This document shows positions 9,601 through 19,886 of a stretch of DNA of 64,000 nucleotides, piece by piece (position 1 is the stretch's first letter; every line of letters begins with the position of its first letter). Below the pieces are notes generated by a model that saw only the letters and a list, made by a program, of their open reading frames with translations, had not been told where the DNA came from and made no database searches. The translations under genes were made by a program, and so were the position numbers. Origin of the DNA: Helicobacteraceae bacterium (GTDB lineage Bacteria > Campylobacterota > Campylobacteria > Campylobacterales > Sulfurimonadaceae); the NCBI GenBank assembly GCA_021163845.1, contig JAGGTH010000033.1:1-64000 (forward strand). The letters are read 5' to 3'.

Positions 9601-10896
9601 TTGACAAATTTAGAGTTGAAAAAGAGAGATTTAGAAGTGTTGTGGCATCCATGTACACAGATGAAAGATCATGAAACCCTGCCTCTTACACCGATAAAAA
9701 AAGGTTATGGCGTTTATTTAGAAGACTTTGATGGAAACAGATATATTGATGCAGTGAGCTCTTGGTGGGTGAACCTTTTTGGGCATGCAAATCCTTATAT
9801 AAATAGCAAGGTAAAAGAACAACTCGATACATTAGAACATGTAATACTTGCAGGCTTTACACATGAGAGTGTCGTACGACTCTCTGAGAGGCTTGTAGCG
9901 CTCACACCAAAGGGCCTTGAGAAATGTTTTTATGCAGACAATGGTTCAAGTGCAGTTGAAGTGGCACTCAAGATGAGCTACCATGCTCATCTCAATGATG
10001 GAAAAAAGAAAAAGCTGTTTGTATCCCTAACAAACTCTTACCATGGAGAAACGATAGGTGCACTTAGTGTAGGGGATGTAGAGCTTTATAAAGAGACCTA
10101 TGAACCATTACTGATACAATCGATTCAGACAGCTGTTCCTAAAGATCAAACGATTGAAGCTGCACGGGTGGCAGCTGATGCCTTTGAGCGTTTATGTGAA
10201 GAGAGATCAGATGAGATAAGCGCGCTCATTTTAGAGCCTCTTATCCAGGGAGCTGGTTATATGCATATGTATCATCCTTTCTTTTTAGAAGCGGTGCGTG
10301 ATATTTGTAATCGTTACGATGTTCATCTCATTGCAGATGAAGTGATGGTTGGCTTTGGTCGAACAGGCAAACTTTTTGCGTGTGAACATGCAGGTATAAC
10401 ACCTGATTTTTTAGTGTTATCAAAAGGGCTTACAGGTGGGTATTTACCGCTTTCTGTCGTACTAACAACAAATACTATCTATCAAAAATTCTATTGTGAC
10501 TATAACGAATTTAAAGCTTTTTTACATTCGCACTCTTATACGGGGAATGCCTTGGCTTGTGCAGCTGCAAATGCTACACTTGATATTTTTGAAAAAGAGA
10601 ATGTTATTGAAAAAAACAAAGAGTTAGCAGCCTATATACTTCAAGGTTTAGAAAAATTTACAACACTTAAAAATGTTGCAAATATTAGAAGTACAGGGAT
10701 GGTCTTTGCACTTGATCTTATCGGATATGATGCGAGTGAAAGAATAGGGCTTAAAGTGTATCAATATGGACTCGATCATGGTGTATTACTTCGACCACTT
10801 GGTAGTGTTGTCTATTTTATGCCACCTTACAGTATTACATATGAAGAGGTGGATAAGATGATAGATACAGCGTATGCAGCTATAGAGAAGCTTTAA
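9601..10896 (+). CDS. bioA: Adenosylmethionine-8-amino-7-oxononanoate aminotransferase
   Basis: 'LWHPCTQMKDHE', 'DAVSSWWVNLFGHANP', 'IADEVMVGFGRTGKLFACEHA', 'LVLSKGLTGGYLPLS'; TTG start. Confidence 0.95.
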   Translation: MTNLELKKRDLEVLWHPCTQMKDHETLPLTPIKKGYGVYLEDFDGNRYIDAVSSWWVNLFGHANPYINSKVKEQLDTLEHVILAGFTHESVVRLSERLVALTPKGLEKCFYADNGSSAVEVALKMSYHAHLNDGKKKKLFVSLTNSYHGETIGALSVGDVELYKETYEPLLIQSIQTAVPKDQTIEAARVAADAFERLCEERSDEISALILEPLIQGAGYMHMYHPFFLEAVRDICNRYDVHLIADEVMVGFGRTGKLFACEHAGITPDFLVLSKGLTGGYLPLSVVLTTNTIYQKFYCDYNEFKAFLHSHSYTGNALACAAANATLDIFEKENVIEKNKELAAYILQGLEKFTTLKNVANIRSTGMVFALDLIGYDASERIGLKVYQYGLDHGVLLRPLGSVVYFMPPYSITYEEVDKMIDTAYAAIEKL

Positions 10897-12868
10897 AAAG
10901 CTTCTCAAAAGCATCGGTATTTAAAGGCTTGGAATAGTAGTAGCCTTGGTATTGATGACATCCGATACTCTTAAGATACTCTACTTGTTCGACACTCTCT
11001 ACACCCTCAGCGATCACTTCCATATTTAAAGTTTGTCCCATCTTTACGATAGTCTCAATAAAGATTGCACCATCTTGTGTATGATAATCATCTAGAAATG
11101 ATTTGTCTATTTTTAAACAATCTATAGGAAATTTCTTGAGATAAGAAAGAGAAGAATAGCCCGTTCCAAAATCATCAAGAGAGATCGAAATTCCGTGCTT
11201 GTGAAGGATATCGAGTACATCACATTTCATGTTTTTTTGGTCCATGAAAATGTATTCTGTAATCTCAATATCAAGCTTTTTTGGATCAATCTCATTCTCA
11301 TCGACAAGTAAGAGGAGTTTATCAGCAAAATCTGCATCTAAAAGTTGTCTTGTTGAGATATTGACAGAGAGTTTGAGGTCGATTCCTTGGTCCCTCCAAG
11401 CTCTGTATTGTCGTATATTTTCTTGGAGCACCCACTCCCCAAGTTCCAAAATAAAACCATTCTCTTCAGCCAGCGGTATAAACACGTCTGGTGGTATCAT
11501 CCCTTTGGATGGACTGATCCAACGAATTAAAGCCTCAGCTCCAATGATTTTTTGGCTTTTTAGATCAATTTTTGGTTGATAGTAGAGTTGATATTCCCCA
11601 TTGACAAGAGCTTTTCTCATCTCCTTATCTAGGGTAATCGTATCTTGTACACTTTTATTGAGTTCTTTTGTAAAAAAGCGATATTGTGCGCGTCCATTTT
11701 TCTTTGCATCGTACATAGCGATATCAGCATGTTTCATAAGTGAAACAATATCCGTTCCGTCTTTTGGATAGATCGCAACCCCGACGCTGCTATCAACATA
11801 CATCGGATGTGTTTGAATGATCCATTGTCTGCACAATTGTTCTTGGATCCTTTGAATAATATGTGTGAGTTCGATAAGAGAGCTGTATTGATTGACTACA
11901 ACGACAAACTCATCACCTCCTACGCGTGCTACAAAGTCCGTGGCTCGAAGCACCTCTTGGATGATAGATGCTATGTTTTGCAGGAGTTCATCTCCTACAT
12001 TATGCCCAAGAGAATCGTTAACGGTTTTAAAGTGATCTAGGTCTAAAAAGAGCAGGGCAAACTCTTTATTGTTTCGTTGAGAATCTGCTATGAGTCGATG
12101 GAGGTATTCGTTGAGAGAGTCACGATTTGCAAGACCGCTGAGTGAATCTGTTCGAGCCATTCTGTAGAGCTCTTTTTTTTCTGCATCAAGCCTTGCAAAA
12201 GTTTGGACCATAGAGTATCGTATAGATTCAAGCTCTTTGAGTTTAAATTTTTTTGGGATTTCACTTTGGTAATAAGCGAATTGGCGTAGCTTCTCAAGTG
12301 GCTTGACAACATGTTTTTTGAATAAAAAATAAACTCCAAGGATCAAAAGAAAAGGAAAAAAACCAAAATAGAGAATAAAGTCACCGCGATTTTTAGAAAA
12401 ATAAATATCCAATTCATCCTTGTCTAAAATAAAAAAAAGATGTAAGGTCTGTAATTTGCCATTATCCGTATAAAAACGAATATCTCCATCAAGAATTTTT
12501 GTATGCATGAGACGATCATAAGGTTTGAAGTCTTCTAAATAGCTTGATGCAGGGAATTCAAAATGTTGGTATTTTGGATCTGTACTTAAGAGAACTCCTG
12601 AGCTATCCATAATAACGATAGCATCGATAAAGTTATTATTGGCCGCAACTCTATCTAAAAGAGCCCTAGAACGTGAGATGTTTTGACTCTTTTTTACATA
12701 GCGAGAAAGTGTGTAACTCGTCTTTGACATATCATTTTGAACACTGTTAAGGACGATAGCAGCCATACTATTTTGTTGTTTTAAAAAGTAGTAGGTAAAA
12801 ATAGAGTAGAAAACAAGGATAAGGAGACTGATAATAAGAAGCGTAAAGCGTTGAATAGTTAAAAACAT
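10880..12868 (-). CDS. Diguanylate cyclase/phosphodiesterase (GGDEF + EAL) with N-terminal periplasmic sensor region
   Basis: 'RVGGDEFVVVV', 'GAEALIRW', 'DDFGTGYSSLSYL'; two N-terminal TMs. Confidence 0.93.
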   Translation of the reverse strand: MFLTIQRFTLLIISLLILVFYSIFTYYFLKQQNSMAAIVLNSVQNDMSKTSYTLSRYVKKSQNISRSRALLDRVAANNNFIDAIVIMDSSGVLLSTDPKYQHFEFPASSYLEDFKPYDRLMHTKILDGDIRFYTDNGKLQTLHLFFILDKDELDIYFSKNRGDFILYFGFFPFLLILGVYFLFKKHVVKPLEKLRQFAYYQSEIPKKFKLKELESIRYSMVQTFARLDAEKKELYRMARTDSLSGLANRDSLNEYLHRLIADSQRNNKEFALLFLDLDHFKTVNDSLGHNVGDELLQNIASIIQEVLRATDFVARVGGDEFVVVVNQYSSLIELTHIIQRIQEQLCRQWIIQTHPMYVDSSVGVAIYPKDGTDIVSLMKHADIAMYDAKKNGRAQYRFFTKELNKSVQDTITLDKEMRKALVNGEYQLYYQPKIDLKSQKIIGAEALIRWISPSKGMIPPDVFIPLAEENGFILELGEWVLQENIRQYRAWRDQGIDLKLSVNISTRQLLDADFADKLLLLVDENEIDPKKLDIEITEYIFMDQKNMKCDVLDILHKHGISISLDDFGTGYSSLSYLKKFPIDCLKIDKSFLDDYHTQDGAIFIETIVKMGQTLNMEVIAEGVESVEQVEYLKSIGCHQYQGYYYSKPLNTDAFEKLFKASL

Positions 12869-12869
12869 G

Positions 12870-13751
12870 TTATAAAAGACCCCTCGTTGGTAGACCTGCT
12901 TCGTTTAGTCTCATTGAGAGCTCAGTAGAAAGCTCTTTGTTGATCCAAATAATATCACCCAGCGAATTTTGAAACTCATTAAAATTAACTTCTAAGAGAT
13001 AAGGTTTGACTGTAAGATAAAACTCTTGAGGGTCCTCTTCTAAAACAGTGATAGCCTGATCAATGAATTTTTTGAGTTGGACAAACTTTTCTTTGTGTAT
13101 ATGGAATGTTTTCTCATTGGTAAAGAGAGCATCCGCTACAAAAAGTTCCAAACCATCTTTGGTAGAAGCTAATTCATGAAAGCCATTTTTTCTGAGTTGG
13201 ATATTATAGGGAGTATATGTAATGATGAGTGTTGGTTTTTCGAGTGTATCATTTTTTAAAGAGGCAATATGGAGCTGATCTTGGTTGATATAGTGGATCT
13301 CTTTATTACGTAGTTTATGAAATTTTAAAAAATCTTGTAAAAGAGTAGAATTGATAGAATCCATCTCTAAATAAACATTTATCACTTCATCTGTTTGGAT
13401 GTACTCATCAAGAGTTTTATTTCCTAAAATGACATCACCGCCATGAGATCTATCAAAAAGGATTACGGGCTTGAGTGTAGGATCCTCATTGACGAGAATA
13501 TTATACTCATATTGTGTTCCAACATAGGCATCGGCGTTGCCTGCTTTGTAGAGATACATGTTTTCACTCAGTGAGACAACATTAAGGAGTTTAATATTGA
13601 TAGGATCAAGCCAACCTTTTGCTTTTGCATAAAAAAGGGGAGAATATCCTATCCATGTGGTGGCGGAGATACGAAGCTTTGTACCGTTGTTAGAAAAACA
13701 TCCACTTGAAAAAACAAGAATAAGAAAAAATAATAATATCTTTTGGAACAT
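12870..13751 (-). CDS. Substrate-binding lipoprotein, NMT1/THI5-like
   Basis: Lipobox 'VFSSGC', 'TTWIGYSPLFYAKAKGWL'; probable start MFQKILLFF (ORF track start 13769). Confidence 0.8.
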   Translation of the reverse strand: MFQKILLFFLILVFSSGCFSNNGTKLRISATTWIGYSPLFYAKAKGWLDPINIKLLNVVSLSENMYLYKAGNADAYVGTQYEYNILVNEDPTLKPVILFDRSHGGDVILGNKTLDEYIQTDEVINVYLEMDSINSTLLQDFLKFHKLRNKEIHYINQDQLHIASLKNDTLEKPTLIITYTPYNIQLRKNGFHELASTKDGLELFVADALFTNEKTFHIHKEKFVQLKKFIDQAITVLEEDPQEFYLTVKPYLLEVNFNEFQNSLGDIIWINKELSTELSMRLNEAGLPTRGLL

Positions 13752-13819
13752 TGAAGTAACCCCTACCATAGAAAGTCACACAATTTTACCAATCTAAACT
13801 TTATATTAACTAAGTCCTC

Positions 13820-14410
13820 TTAATCAAAACTATAGTCTTTGCTTGAATCGTCTAACATAAGTAATCTACAACTTTTTTCCAAGATCGCAAGTTTTTTTGC
13901 CATCTCGTGAAGATCCCTATTAAAGGCATAGACACCATACCCTTTGATAACGATGATATTTGTCTTTTGTGTTTGGAAATAATAGGTGATCTCACTCTGT
14001 GCTCTATCGTACCAGTCATCAAATTCACGAGGATCAAAGATCTCGATAGATCCAAGCTCTTTGTAACCAAAGTAATCTTTTGGTGCGATCACATTATGAT
14101 CGAGAGAATAGGCTGTTGTAAAAGGGGGCATTGTAAAGCAGATATATTTTGCTTCTGTGATTTGAGAGTAGATACTATAGTGGATCTTTGCATCCATACT
14201 CGCTTGGTTCCAGCGGTAGTCTTTTTTATAATAAAGCTCTATAAGATTTTGGGTATTTAAAGCGTCAAAAACCGCTTCTTTTGTATTGATGACAAAGCGA
14301 TTCGTTTCTGTCTTTGCAGAGATCGAACCATGATAGATCCCAAAAAAATCTTTACGAAACATAGAGAGTGCAAGGCTAGCGAGTTGTTCTTTGAGAATAT
14401 GTTTATTCAT
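13820..14410 (-). CDS. Class II aldolase/adducin-family protein
   Basis: 'DFFGIYHGSISAKTE..FVINTKEAVFDAL', 'AKIHYSIY' and 'IIVIKGYGVYAFNRDLHEMAKK' pattern. Confidence 0.7.
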   Translation of the reverse strand: MNKHILKEQLASLALSMFRKDFFGIYHGSISAKTETNRFVINTKEAVFDALNTQNLIELYYKKDYRWNQASMDAKIHYSIYSQITEAKYICFTMPPFTTAYSLDHNVIAPKDYFGYKELGSIEIFDPREFDDWYDRAQSEITYYFQTQKTNIIVIKGYGVYAFNRDLHEMAKKLAILEKSCRLLMLDDSSKDYSFD

Positions 14411-14452
14411 AAAAACCTCAAGATAAAAATATGACTTTAGTTTAACATAACT

Positions 14453-15904
14453 TTACTTTAGGGCAACTCTTCTGAGGTGATGATGCAAAAAGATGGTGAG
14501 AAAGTTAAGAACGAGTCCAAGTACTCCTGCGTGAAAACCAAAAGGCTTTGCATCGAGTGGAGTAAGCAAAAACATAAGAGTAAAGCCTAAGCCCGCAAAA
14601 AGACCCAAAAGAATAGTTTTTGGAACTATCGATTTGTAATGGATCCCAAGCATGATCGCTGGAGCGATCTGTACTAAAAGCTCTAGTTTGATCTGAATAA
14701 GCCACCAAATCGTTGAGGGAAGATAGATAGCGAGTGTGACCATAAGCGCCATGATAAGCCAAGAAAAGATCTTTCCAATGGTAGTGAGCTTTTTTTGGCT
14801 TGCGTGGGGATTTTGTTTGTGGTAGATATCTTGGGTAAATAGTGAAGCAATCGCAAGCATCGCACTATCTACTGTGGACATAATCGCTGCAATCGCTGCG
14901 GCGATAAAAAGAGTGATGACAATACTCATTCCCTCGATATGGGTGAGTTTTGAGAGCATCAAGAGGATGATCTGCTCGCTTTGGGATTTGTCTAGGTCAG
15001 GAAAATGTGCCGAGCCGATGATCGCTATCACGATAAGTGGTAGGGTGGTAAGGAGTGGCATTATCACCATTAGAGAAAAAGAGCGTTTGAGTGTGTGTTC
15101 ATTTTTTGCCGAATATATTCTTTGGATCGCTTGAGGATAGACAGAGATCCCAAAAAAGATGAGTATGAGAACACTCAGCCATGTGATTTGATTGGCAAGG
15201 GTAGGGGCACTAAAGAGCTCAGGGCGATTTTGTAAGAACAAAGCACTATTAGCATTTGGGGTGCCATAGTGGATCATGATGACAAAAAAGATAATAATCA
15301 CCCCTACAAAAAGGAGTATCCCTTGAATCGCATCGGTCCAAGCAACACTTCTCATTCCGCCAAGTGTCTCATAGATCACCATGATGATCGCCATAAAGAT
15401 AATGCCATGAGCAAAGGCGATACCACCACCTGTGACGTACTCCATAATATAGCCGATCGCTTTGAGGTTGGTGAGCATATAGTTTGAAAGGGCGAAGATC
15501 GAGATCCCGACGATGAGGTAGGTGAGGAGTTTGGAGTTGTAGCGAAAATCTATATAATCCCCTACGGTGATAAAGTTATGTTTTTGGCTTAGGATGTAGA
15601 GGCGTGGAGCATAAAGCAGATAGCCACCCACGATCACGATCATAAAAACGACACTTACAAGAAAAAACCAACCACTTCGATACGCACTTCCTGCAAAACC
15701 GATAAGGGAATTGCCACTATATTGTGTGGCATACATGGTGAGAAAAAGCACCGTTATCCCAAAGCCTTTGCCACCGAGATAAAAATCTTTGAGACTCTCC
15801 TCTTTAGAAGCAAATTTTCCTGCAACACCTAGAAGGATAAGGGATGTAAGATAGAGGAGTAAAAAATAGATACCATTCTCTGAGAGGAGGGCTTGATCAG
15901 TCAT
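14453..15904 (-). CDS. Sodium:solute symporter (SSS) family transporter
   Basis: Multi-TM; 'GGKGFGITVLFLTMYATQYSGNSLIGFAG', 'AAAIAAIMSTVDSAMLAIASLFTQDIY'. Confidence 0.9.
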   Translation of the reverse strand: MTDQALLSENGIYFLLLYLTSLILLGVAGKFASKEESLKDFYLGGKGFGITVLFLTMYATQYSGNSLIGFAGSAYRSGWFFLVSVVFMIVIVGGYLLYAPRLYILSQKHNFITVGDYIDFRYNSKLLTYLIVGISIFALSNYMLTNLKAIGYIMEYVTGGGIAFAHGIIFMAIIMVIYETLGGMRSVAWTDAIQGILLFVGVIIIFFVIMIHYGTPNANSALFLQNRPELFSAPTLANQITWLSVLILIFFGISVYPQAIQRIYSAKNEHTLKRSFSLMVIMPLLTTLPLIVIAIIGSAHFPDLDKSQSEQIILLMLSKLTHIEGMSIVITLFIAAAIAAIMSTVDSAMLAIASLFTQDIYHKQNPHASQKKLTTIGKIFSWLIMALMVTLAIYLPSTIWWLIQIKLELLVQIAPAIMLGIHYKSIVPKTILLGLFAGLGFTLMFLLTPLDAKPFGFHAGVLGLVLNFLTIFLHHHLRRVALK

Positions 15905-16073
15905 GTTCGTCTTTGAGAGTGTGGTATCTTTTTTCTATAATAAAGAGGAGTATTACGACATAAGCTAGGGTTGCTCCAAGGGAGATATAGACCCAACGAG
16001 GAACACCATAGTAGATTTCAGATCCAAAAAAAGGGATCGTAAAAAATAGGGCAAGAAGTGAGAGCTTTATCAT
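15897..16073 (-). CDS. 58-aa membrane protein overlapping the SSS transporter start; probable small partner subunit
   Basis: Not in ORF track (under 60 aa). Translation MIKLSLLALFFTIPFFGSEIYYGVPRWVYISLGATLAYVVILLFIIEKRYHTLKDEHD*; two hydrophobic segments; TGA stop overlaps the ATG of the symporter. Confidence 0.8.
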   Translation of the reverse strand: MIKLSLLALFFTIPFFGSEIYYGVPRWVYISLGATLAYVVILLFIIEKRYHTLKDEHD

Positions 16074-16086
16074 AGCGCTACCGGTT

Positions 16087-17217
16087 TTACTTAAACCAGC
16101 TCTTCATCTTCTCAATAGCTGAGTCTAAGAGACCCTCATGAGGTTTTGACTCTATCCCAAAAGATTCTTGGAGTTTTGAGAGAAGTTCGCGTTGCTCATC
16201 ATTTAAAGACTCTGGATAGGTAAGGTTTACTTGAGCGATAAGATCCCCTTTTCTGTGACCGTGTACATCATCGATCCCCTCACCTCTAAATCGAAACTGT
16301 TGTTTGTCTCGTGTTCCCATATCTAGTTTGAGCTCTAACTCGCCTGTGAGTGATGGAATAGTGAGTGTCTCTCCTGTGATCGCTTGGGTAAAGAAGACAG
16401 GGATCTCGATATAGATGTCATTGTCTCGGCGGATAAAGTGCTTATCAGGCTTGACACTAAAGGTGACATATAAATCACCGCGATGCCCTTTTTTACCGAT
16501 ATTTCCTTTGCCTGAAACTCTGAGACGATTGTCTGAATCAACCCCTTTTGGCACCTTGATAGTGATCGTTTCTTTTTCCTCTTTGAAGCCACTTCCAGAA
16601 CAATCAGAACATTTATCAGTTGCTGCAGTTCCTGCTCCATGACATGCAGGACATGTTTGTGAAAAGGTCATAAAACCTTGTTTCATATACACTTGACCCT
16701 GACCAGCACATTGCTTACAAGTACTGAGTTTACCACCTTTTGCACCAGTTCCACTACAGCTATCACAAGCGTTTTTGTAGCGAAAGCTGATCTCTTTTTC
16801 ACATCCAAAGACCGCTTCGTGAAAACTCAGTGTCATATCGACATTCATATCCAGCGGGTATTTATCCATATCCGCAGGATTTTGGCGACGACGTGAGCCA
16901 CCAGCTCCACCAAAACCATTGAACATCTCTTCAAAGATAGAGCTCAGATCATCAAAGCCACCTGCAGAAGAGCGACGTCCTCCACCCATTCCTTGAAGAC
17001 CCTCTTTACCATATCTATCATAGATCGATCTTTGTTCATCATCGCTGAGACACTGATACGCTTCGTTACACAATTTAAATTTATGCTCTGCTTCTTGGTC
17101 CCCTGGATTTTTATCGGGGTGGTATTGCTTCGCCAATTTTCTATATGCTTTTTTAATTGTTGTTTTGTCCGCATCTCGCGAAATTTCGAGTATTTCGTAA
17201 TAGCTTAAATCTTCCAT
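16087..17217 (-). CDS. dnaJ: Chaperone DnaJ
   Basis: J domain with HPDKNPGD, Gly-rich region, four CxxCxGxG zinc repeats; start moved from 17487 to [10 protein letters not shown]. Confidence 0.95.
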   Translation of the reverse strand: MEDLSYYEILEISRDADKTTIKKAYRKLAKQYHPDKNPGDQEAEHKFKLCNEAYQCLSDDEQRSIYDRYGKEGLQGMGGGRRSSAGGFDDLSSIFEEMFNGFGGAGGSRRRQNPADMDKYPLDMNVDMTLSFHEAVFGCEKEISFRYKNACDSCSGTGAKGGKLSTCKQCAGQGQVYMKQGFMTFSQTCPACHGAGTAATDKCSDCSGSGFKEEKETITIKVPKGVDSDNRLRVSGKGNIGKKGHRGDLYVTFSVKPDKHFIRRDNDIYIEIPVFFTQAITGETLTIPSLTGELELKLDMGTRDKQQFRFRGEGIDDVHGHRKGDLIAQVNLTYPESLNDEQRELLSKLQESFGIESKPHEGLLDSAIEKMKSWFK

Positions 17218-17291
17218 AATTATCCTACATATATAAAATTTTTTCGCACTTATACCCATTTTGTGGTTTAAAATTAAGTATAATAAGTGCC

Positions 17292-18386
17292 ATGAAGAGA
17301 TTTTTAAATATTTTAGTGGTGTTATTCGTTTTGAGTGGCTGTGCAAAATACAGTAAAGTTGTGCTAGAGGAGTATCCTCAAACATATGCAGTTGCAAGTG
17401 ATTTTCAAGAACTTCCACACTGGGAAGAGGAAGATTATGAAGAGGCATTAGAACTTTTTGTAAAGAGTTGTCAAAGTGCAAAAACAAAAGCGCTTTATCA
17501 AGAACTTTGTCAAGAGGCTTCGGATGTAGAAGATGCTCAGATGTTTTTGCAAACGAAATTTATCCCTTATAAGATCCAAGCGGATCAAAAAGGTTTGCTC
17601 ACAGGCTATTATGAACCGCAACTTCGGGCTTCACGCATGCGGAGTGAACAGTATCGCTATCCTATTTATGAAACACCCAACGATCTCGTAGAGGTGGACC
17701 TTAGCTCTGTATATCCAGAGCTTGCGCACTATCGTTTGCGAGGGCGTATACAAGGAAATAGGCTGATCCCTTATTTTAATAGAGAAGAGACGAAGAAGCA
17801 GGATCTCAATGCGAGTGTTTTATGTTATTGTGATTCCAAGATAGATAAATTCTTTTTGGAGATTCAAGGTTCAGGGCGCATTACGCTCGATACAAATGAG
17901 ACGATTTTTGTAGGCTATGACAATCAAAATGGACATCGCTACCGCGCTATAGGACGTTATCTTGTCGAGATCGGAGCATTGCGTATAGAAGAGGTCTCAC
18001 TTCAAAGTATCCGCAAATGGCTGGATGCAAATCAAGAGCGTGTGGATGAAGTGCTTAATTATAATCCTTCTGTAGTCTTTTTTAAACAAAGAGAGCAAAA
18101 AGCAACAGGAGCACTGGGCTTAGCTCTAAGTGCGAAGCGATCTGTTGCGATAGATAGACGTTATATCCCGCTTGGCGGAATGTTGTATCTTCATGCAAAT
18201 GTTGCTCACCAAAGTCTAGGCCGCATCGTCTTAGCTCAAGACACAGGTGGTGCTATCAAAGGAGCTGTGCGAGCAGATCTCTTTTTGGGCTATGGAGAGG
18301 AAGCGATGCAGATCGCAGGGGAGCTCAAAGCACCCCTAGATCTATGGCTTTTTGTGCCACGCAAAAGAGATGAGGAGAATATATGA
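17292..18386 (+). CDS. mltA: Membrane-bound lytic murein transglycosylase A (MltA)
   Basis: Lipobox 'VLSGC'; '[14 protein letters not shown]', '[10 protein letters not shown]', '[24 protein letters not shown]' (3D domain). Confidence 0.93.
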   Translation: MKRFLNILVVLFVLSGCAKYSKVVLEEYPQTYAVASDFQELPHWEEEDYEEALELFVKSCQSAKTKALYQELCQEASDVEDAQMFLQTKFIPYKIQADQKGLLTGYYEPQLRASRMRSEQYRYPIYETPNDLVEVDLSSVYPELAHYRLRGRIQGNRLIPYFNREETKKQDLNASVLCYCDSKIDKFFLEIQGSGRITLDTNETIFVGYDNQNGHRYRAIGRYLVEIGALRIEEVSLQSIRKWLDANQERVDEVLNYNPSVVFFKQREQKATGALGLALSAKRSVAIDRRYIPLGGMLYLHANVAHQSLGRIVLAQDTGGAIKGAVRADLFLGYGEEAMQIAGELKAPLDLWLFVPRKRDEENI

Positions 18387-18952
18387 AGGGTTCGCTAGAG
18401 AAATTCAACCGCCTTGTTAGTGCACTCGAAGATCTTCCAACAATCGGAAAAAAATCAGCGACACGTCTCGCCTATTTTATGGTGATGCAGGATAGTTTTG
18501 TTGGGATGAAAATATCCCATGCGATCGAAGATGCACTAGGAAGTCTCAAGAAGTGTTCTGTATGCGGTGGAATGAGTGAAGATGAACTATGTTTTATTTG
18601 TAGTGATGAAGCGCGTGATTCAACCGTTTTGTGTATTGTAGAAAATGCAAAGGATATTTTACTTCTAGAAGAAAATGCTCTTTTTGAGGGGCGCTATTTT
18701 GTACTTGATTCACTTGAAGAGTTGAGTATCGCTACTTTGCAAAACATCGTAGCATCAGGAGTAGAAGAGATCCTCTTTGCTCTTACCCCCTCGATCTCTA
18801 ATGATGCAGTTATCTTGTACATAGAAGATAAGCTAGGTGATTATGAGATAAAGTTCTCTAAGATCGCTCAAGGTGTCCCAACGGGTGTGAGTTTGGAGAA
18901 TATTGATATTCTCTCATTGACTCGAGCTTTAGAAGATAGGGTGAAGGTGTAA
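18383..18952 (+). CDS. recR: Recombination mediator RecR
   Basis: 'LPTIGKKSATRLAYF', zinc finger 'CSVCGGMSEDELCFIC', Toprim region, 'IAQGVPTGVSLENID'. Confidence 0.95.
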   Translation: MKGSLEKFNRLVSALEDLPTIGKKSATRLAYFMVMQDSFVGMKISHAIEDALGSLKKCSVCGGMSEDELCFICSDEARDSTVLCIVENAKDILLLEENALFEGRYFVLDSLEELSIATLQNIVASGVEEILFALTPSISNDAVILYIEDKLGDYEIKFSKIAQGVPTGVSLENIDILSLTRALEDRVKV

Positions 18953-18954
18953 AT

Positions 18955-19851
18955 ATGAGCAAAAAGATCGCTTTGTTATTATATGTGTCTACGATGCTTT
19001 TAGCACAAGAGGCTCCACAAAATCAAGACTCTCAAACCACAAAAGCGATGCAAGAGTGGCGTGGATCAGAATTTGGGCTTAAGCCCCATTATCCAAACTA
19101 TCTTCTTCCTTATGGCTACTCGACAAAAGAGTATAACTCTTATGTTCCATCAGATAATTACAGACAGGTAGAAGCACAGCTTCAAGTGAGTCTGAAGATA
19201 GAACCTTTTCGTGATCTTTTAGATCTTGATGAGGTTTATTCTTTTGCTTACTCTCATCGCTCTTTTTGGCAGGCGTATACAGACTCTTCCCCATTTCGAG
19301 AGACCAATTACAATCCTGAGTTTTTTGTTACCTTTCCAGCTTCTTACAAAAAAGTGATCCCCTCTTTGCGCTCCGTTATTTTTGGTATAGGACATCTTTC
19401 CAATGGGCAAGGCAATATTGAAGAAGCAGAGATTATGGAAGATATTAAAGCAGCAAATATTGAAGGGGATCCTCTTTATTTGAAAAATCGTTCACGGAGT
19501 GTGAACTATCTGTACACTACGCTCTCTTTTGAATCAGAGGCTCTAGTTACAAATATTACACTTTGGCTTCCTAACAGACACAATAATGATCTAGAAGATA
19601 ATCCTGATCTTGTAGACTATATGGGGTATGGAAGTATTGAATTGAAGTACTTTTACAATACCCACCTTTTTACCCTTATGACTCGTCTCAATATGGAAAC
19701 AAACAAAGGTGCCGTAGAGGTGACATACTCCTATCCTTTGGCAGATGATGTGTATTTTTTTACTAAGATCTTTAATGGCTATGGTGAGAGCTTGATAGAT
19801 TATAACAATGAGATTACAAAATTTTCGATAGGATTTAGTTTTTCAAGATAA
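18955..19851 (+). CDS. pldA: Outer membrane phospholipase A
   Basis: 'EVQLQVSLKIEPF'-type strand pattern, 'FGIGHLSNGQGN' (catalytic H-S region), 'RSVNYLY'. Confidence 0.85.
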   Translation: MSKKIALLLYVSTMLLAQEAPQNQDSQTTKAMQEWRGSEFGLKPHYPNYLLPYGYSTKEYNSYVPSDNYRQVEAQLQVSLKIEPFRDLLDLDEVYSFAYSHRSFWQAYTDSSPFRETNYNPEFFVTFPASYKKVIPSLRSVIFGIGHLSNGQGNIEEAEIMEDIKAANIEGDPLYLKNRSRSVNYLYTTLSFESEALVTNITLWLPNRHNNDLEDNPDLVDYMGYGSIELKYFYNTHLFTLMTRLNMETNKGAVEVTYSYPLADDVYFFTKIFNGYGESLIDYNNEITKFSIGFSFSR

Positions 19852-19886
19852 ACATTTGTTATAATATTTCCCTAAGGAGATTTCTG

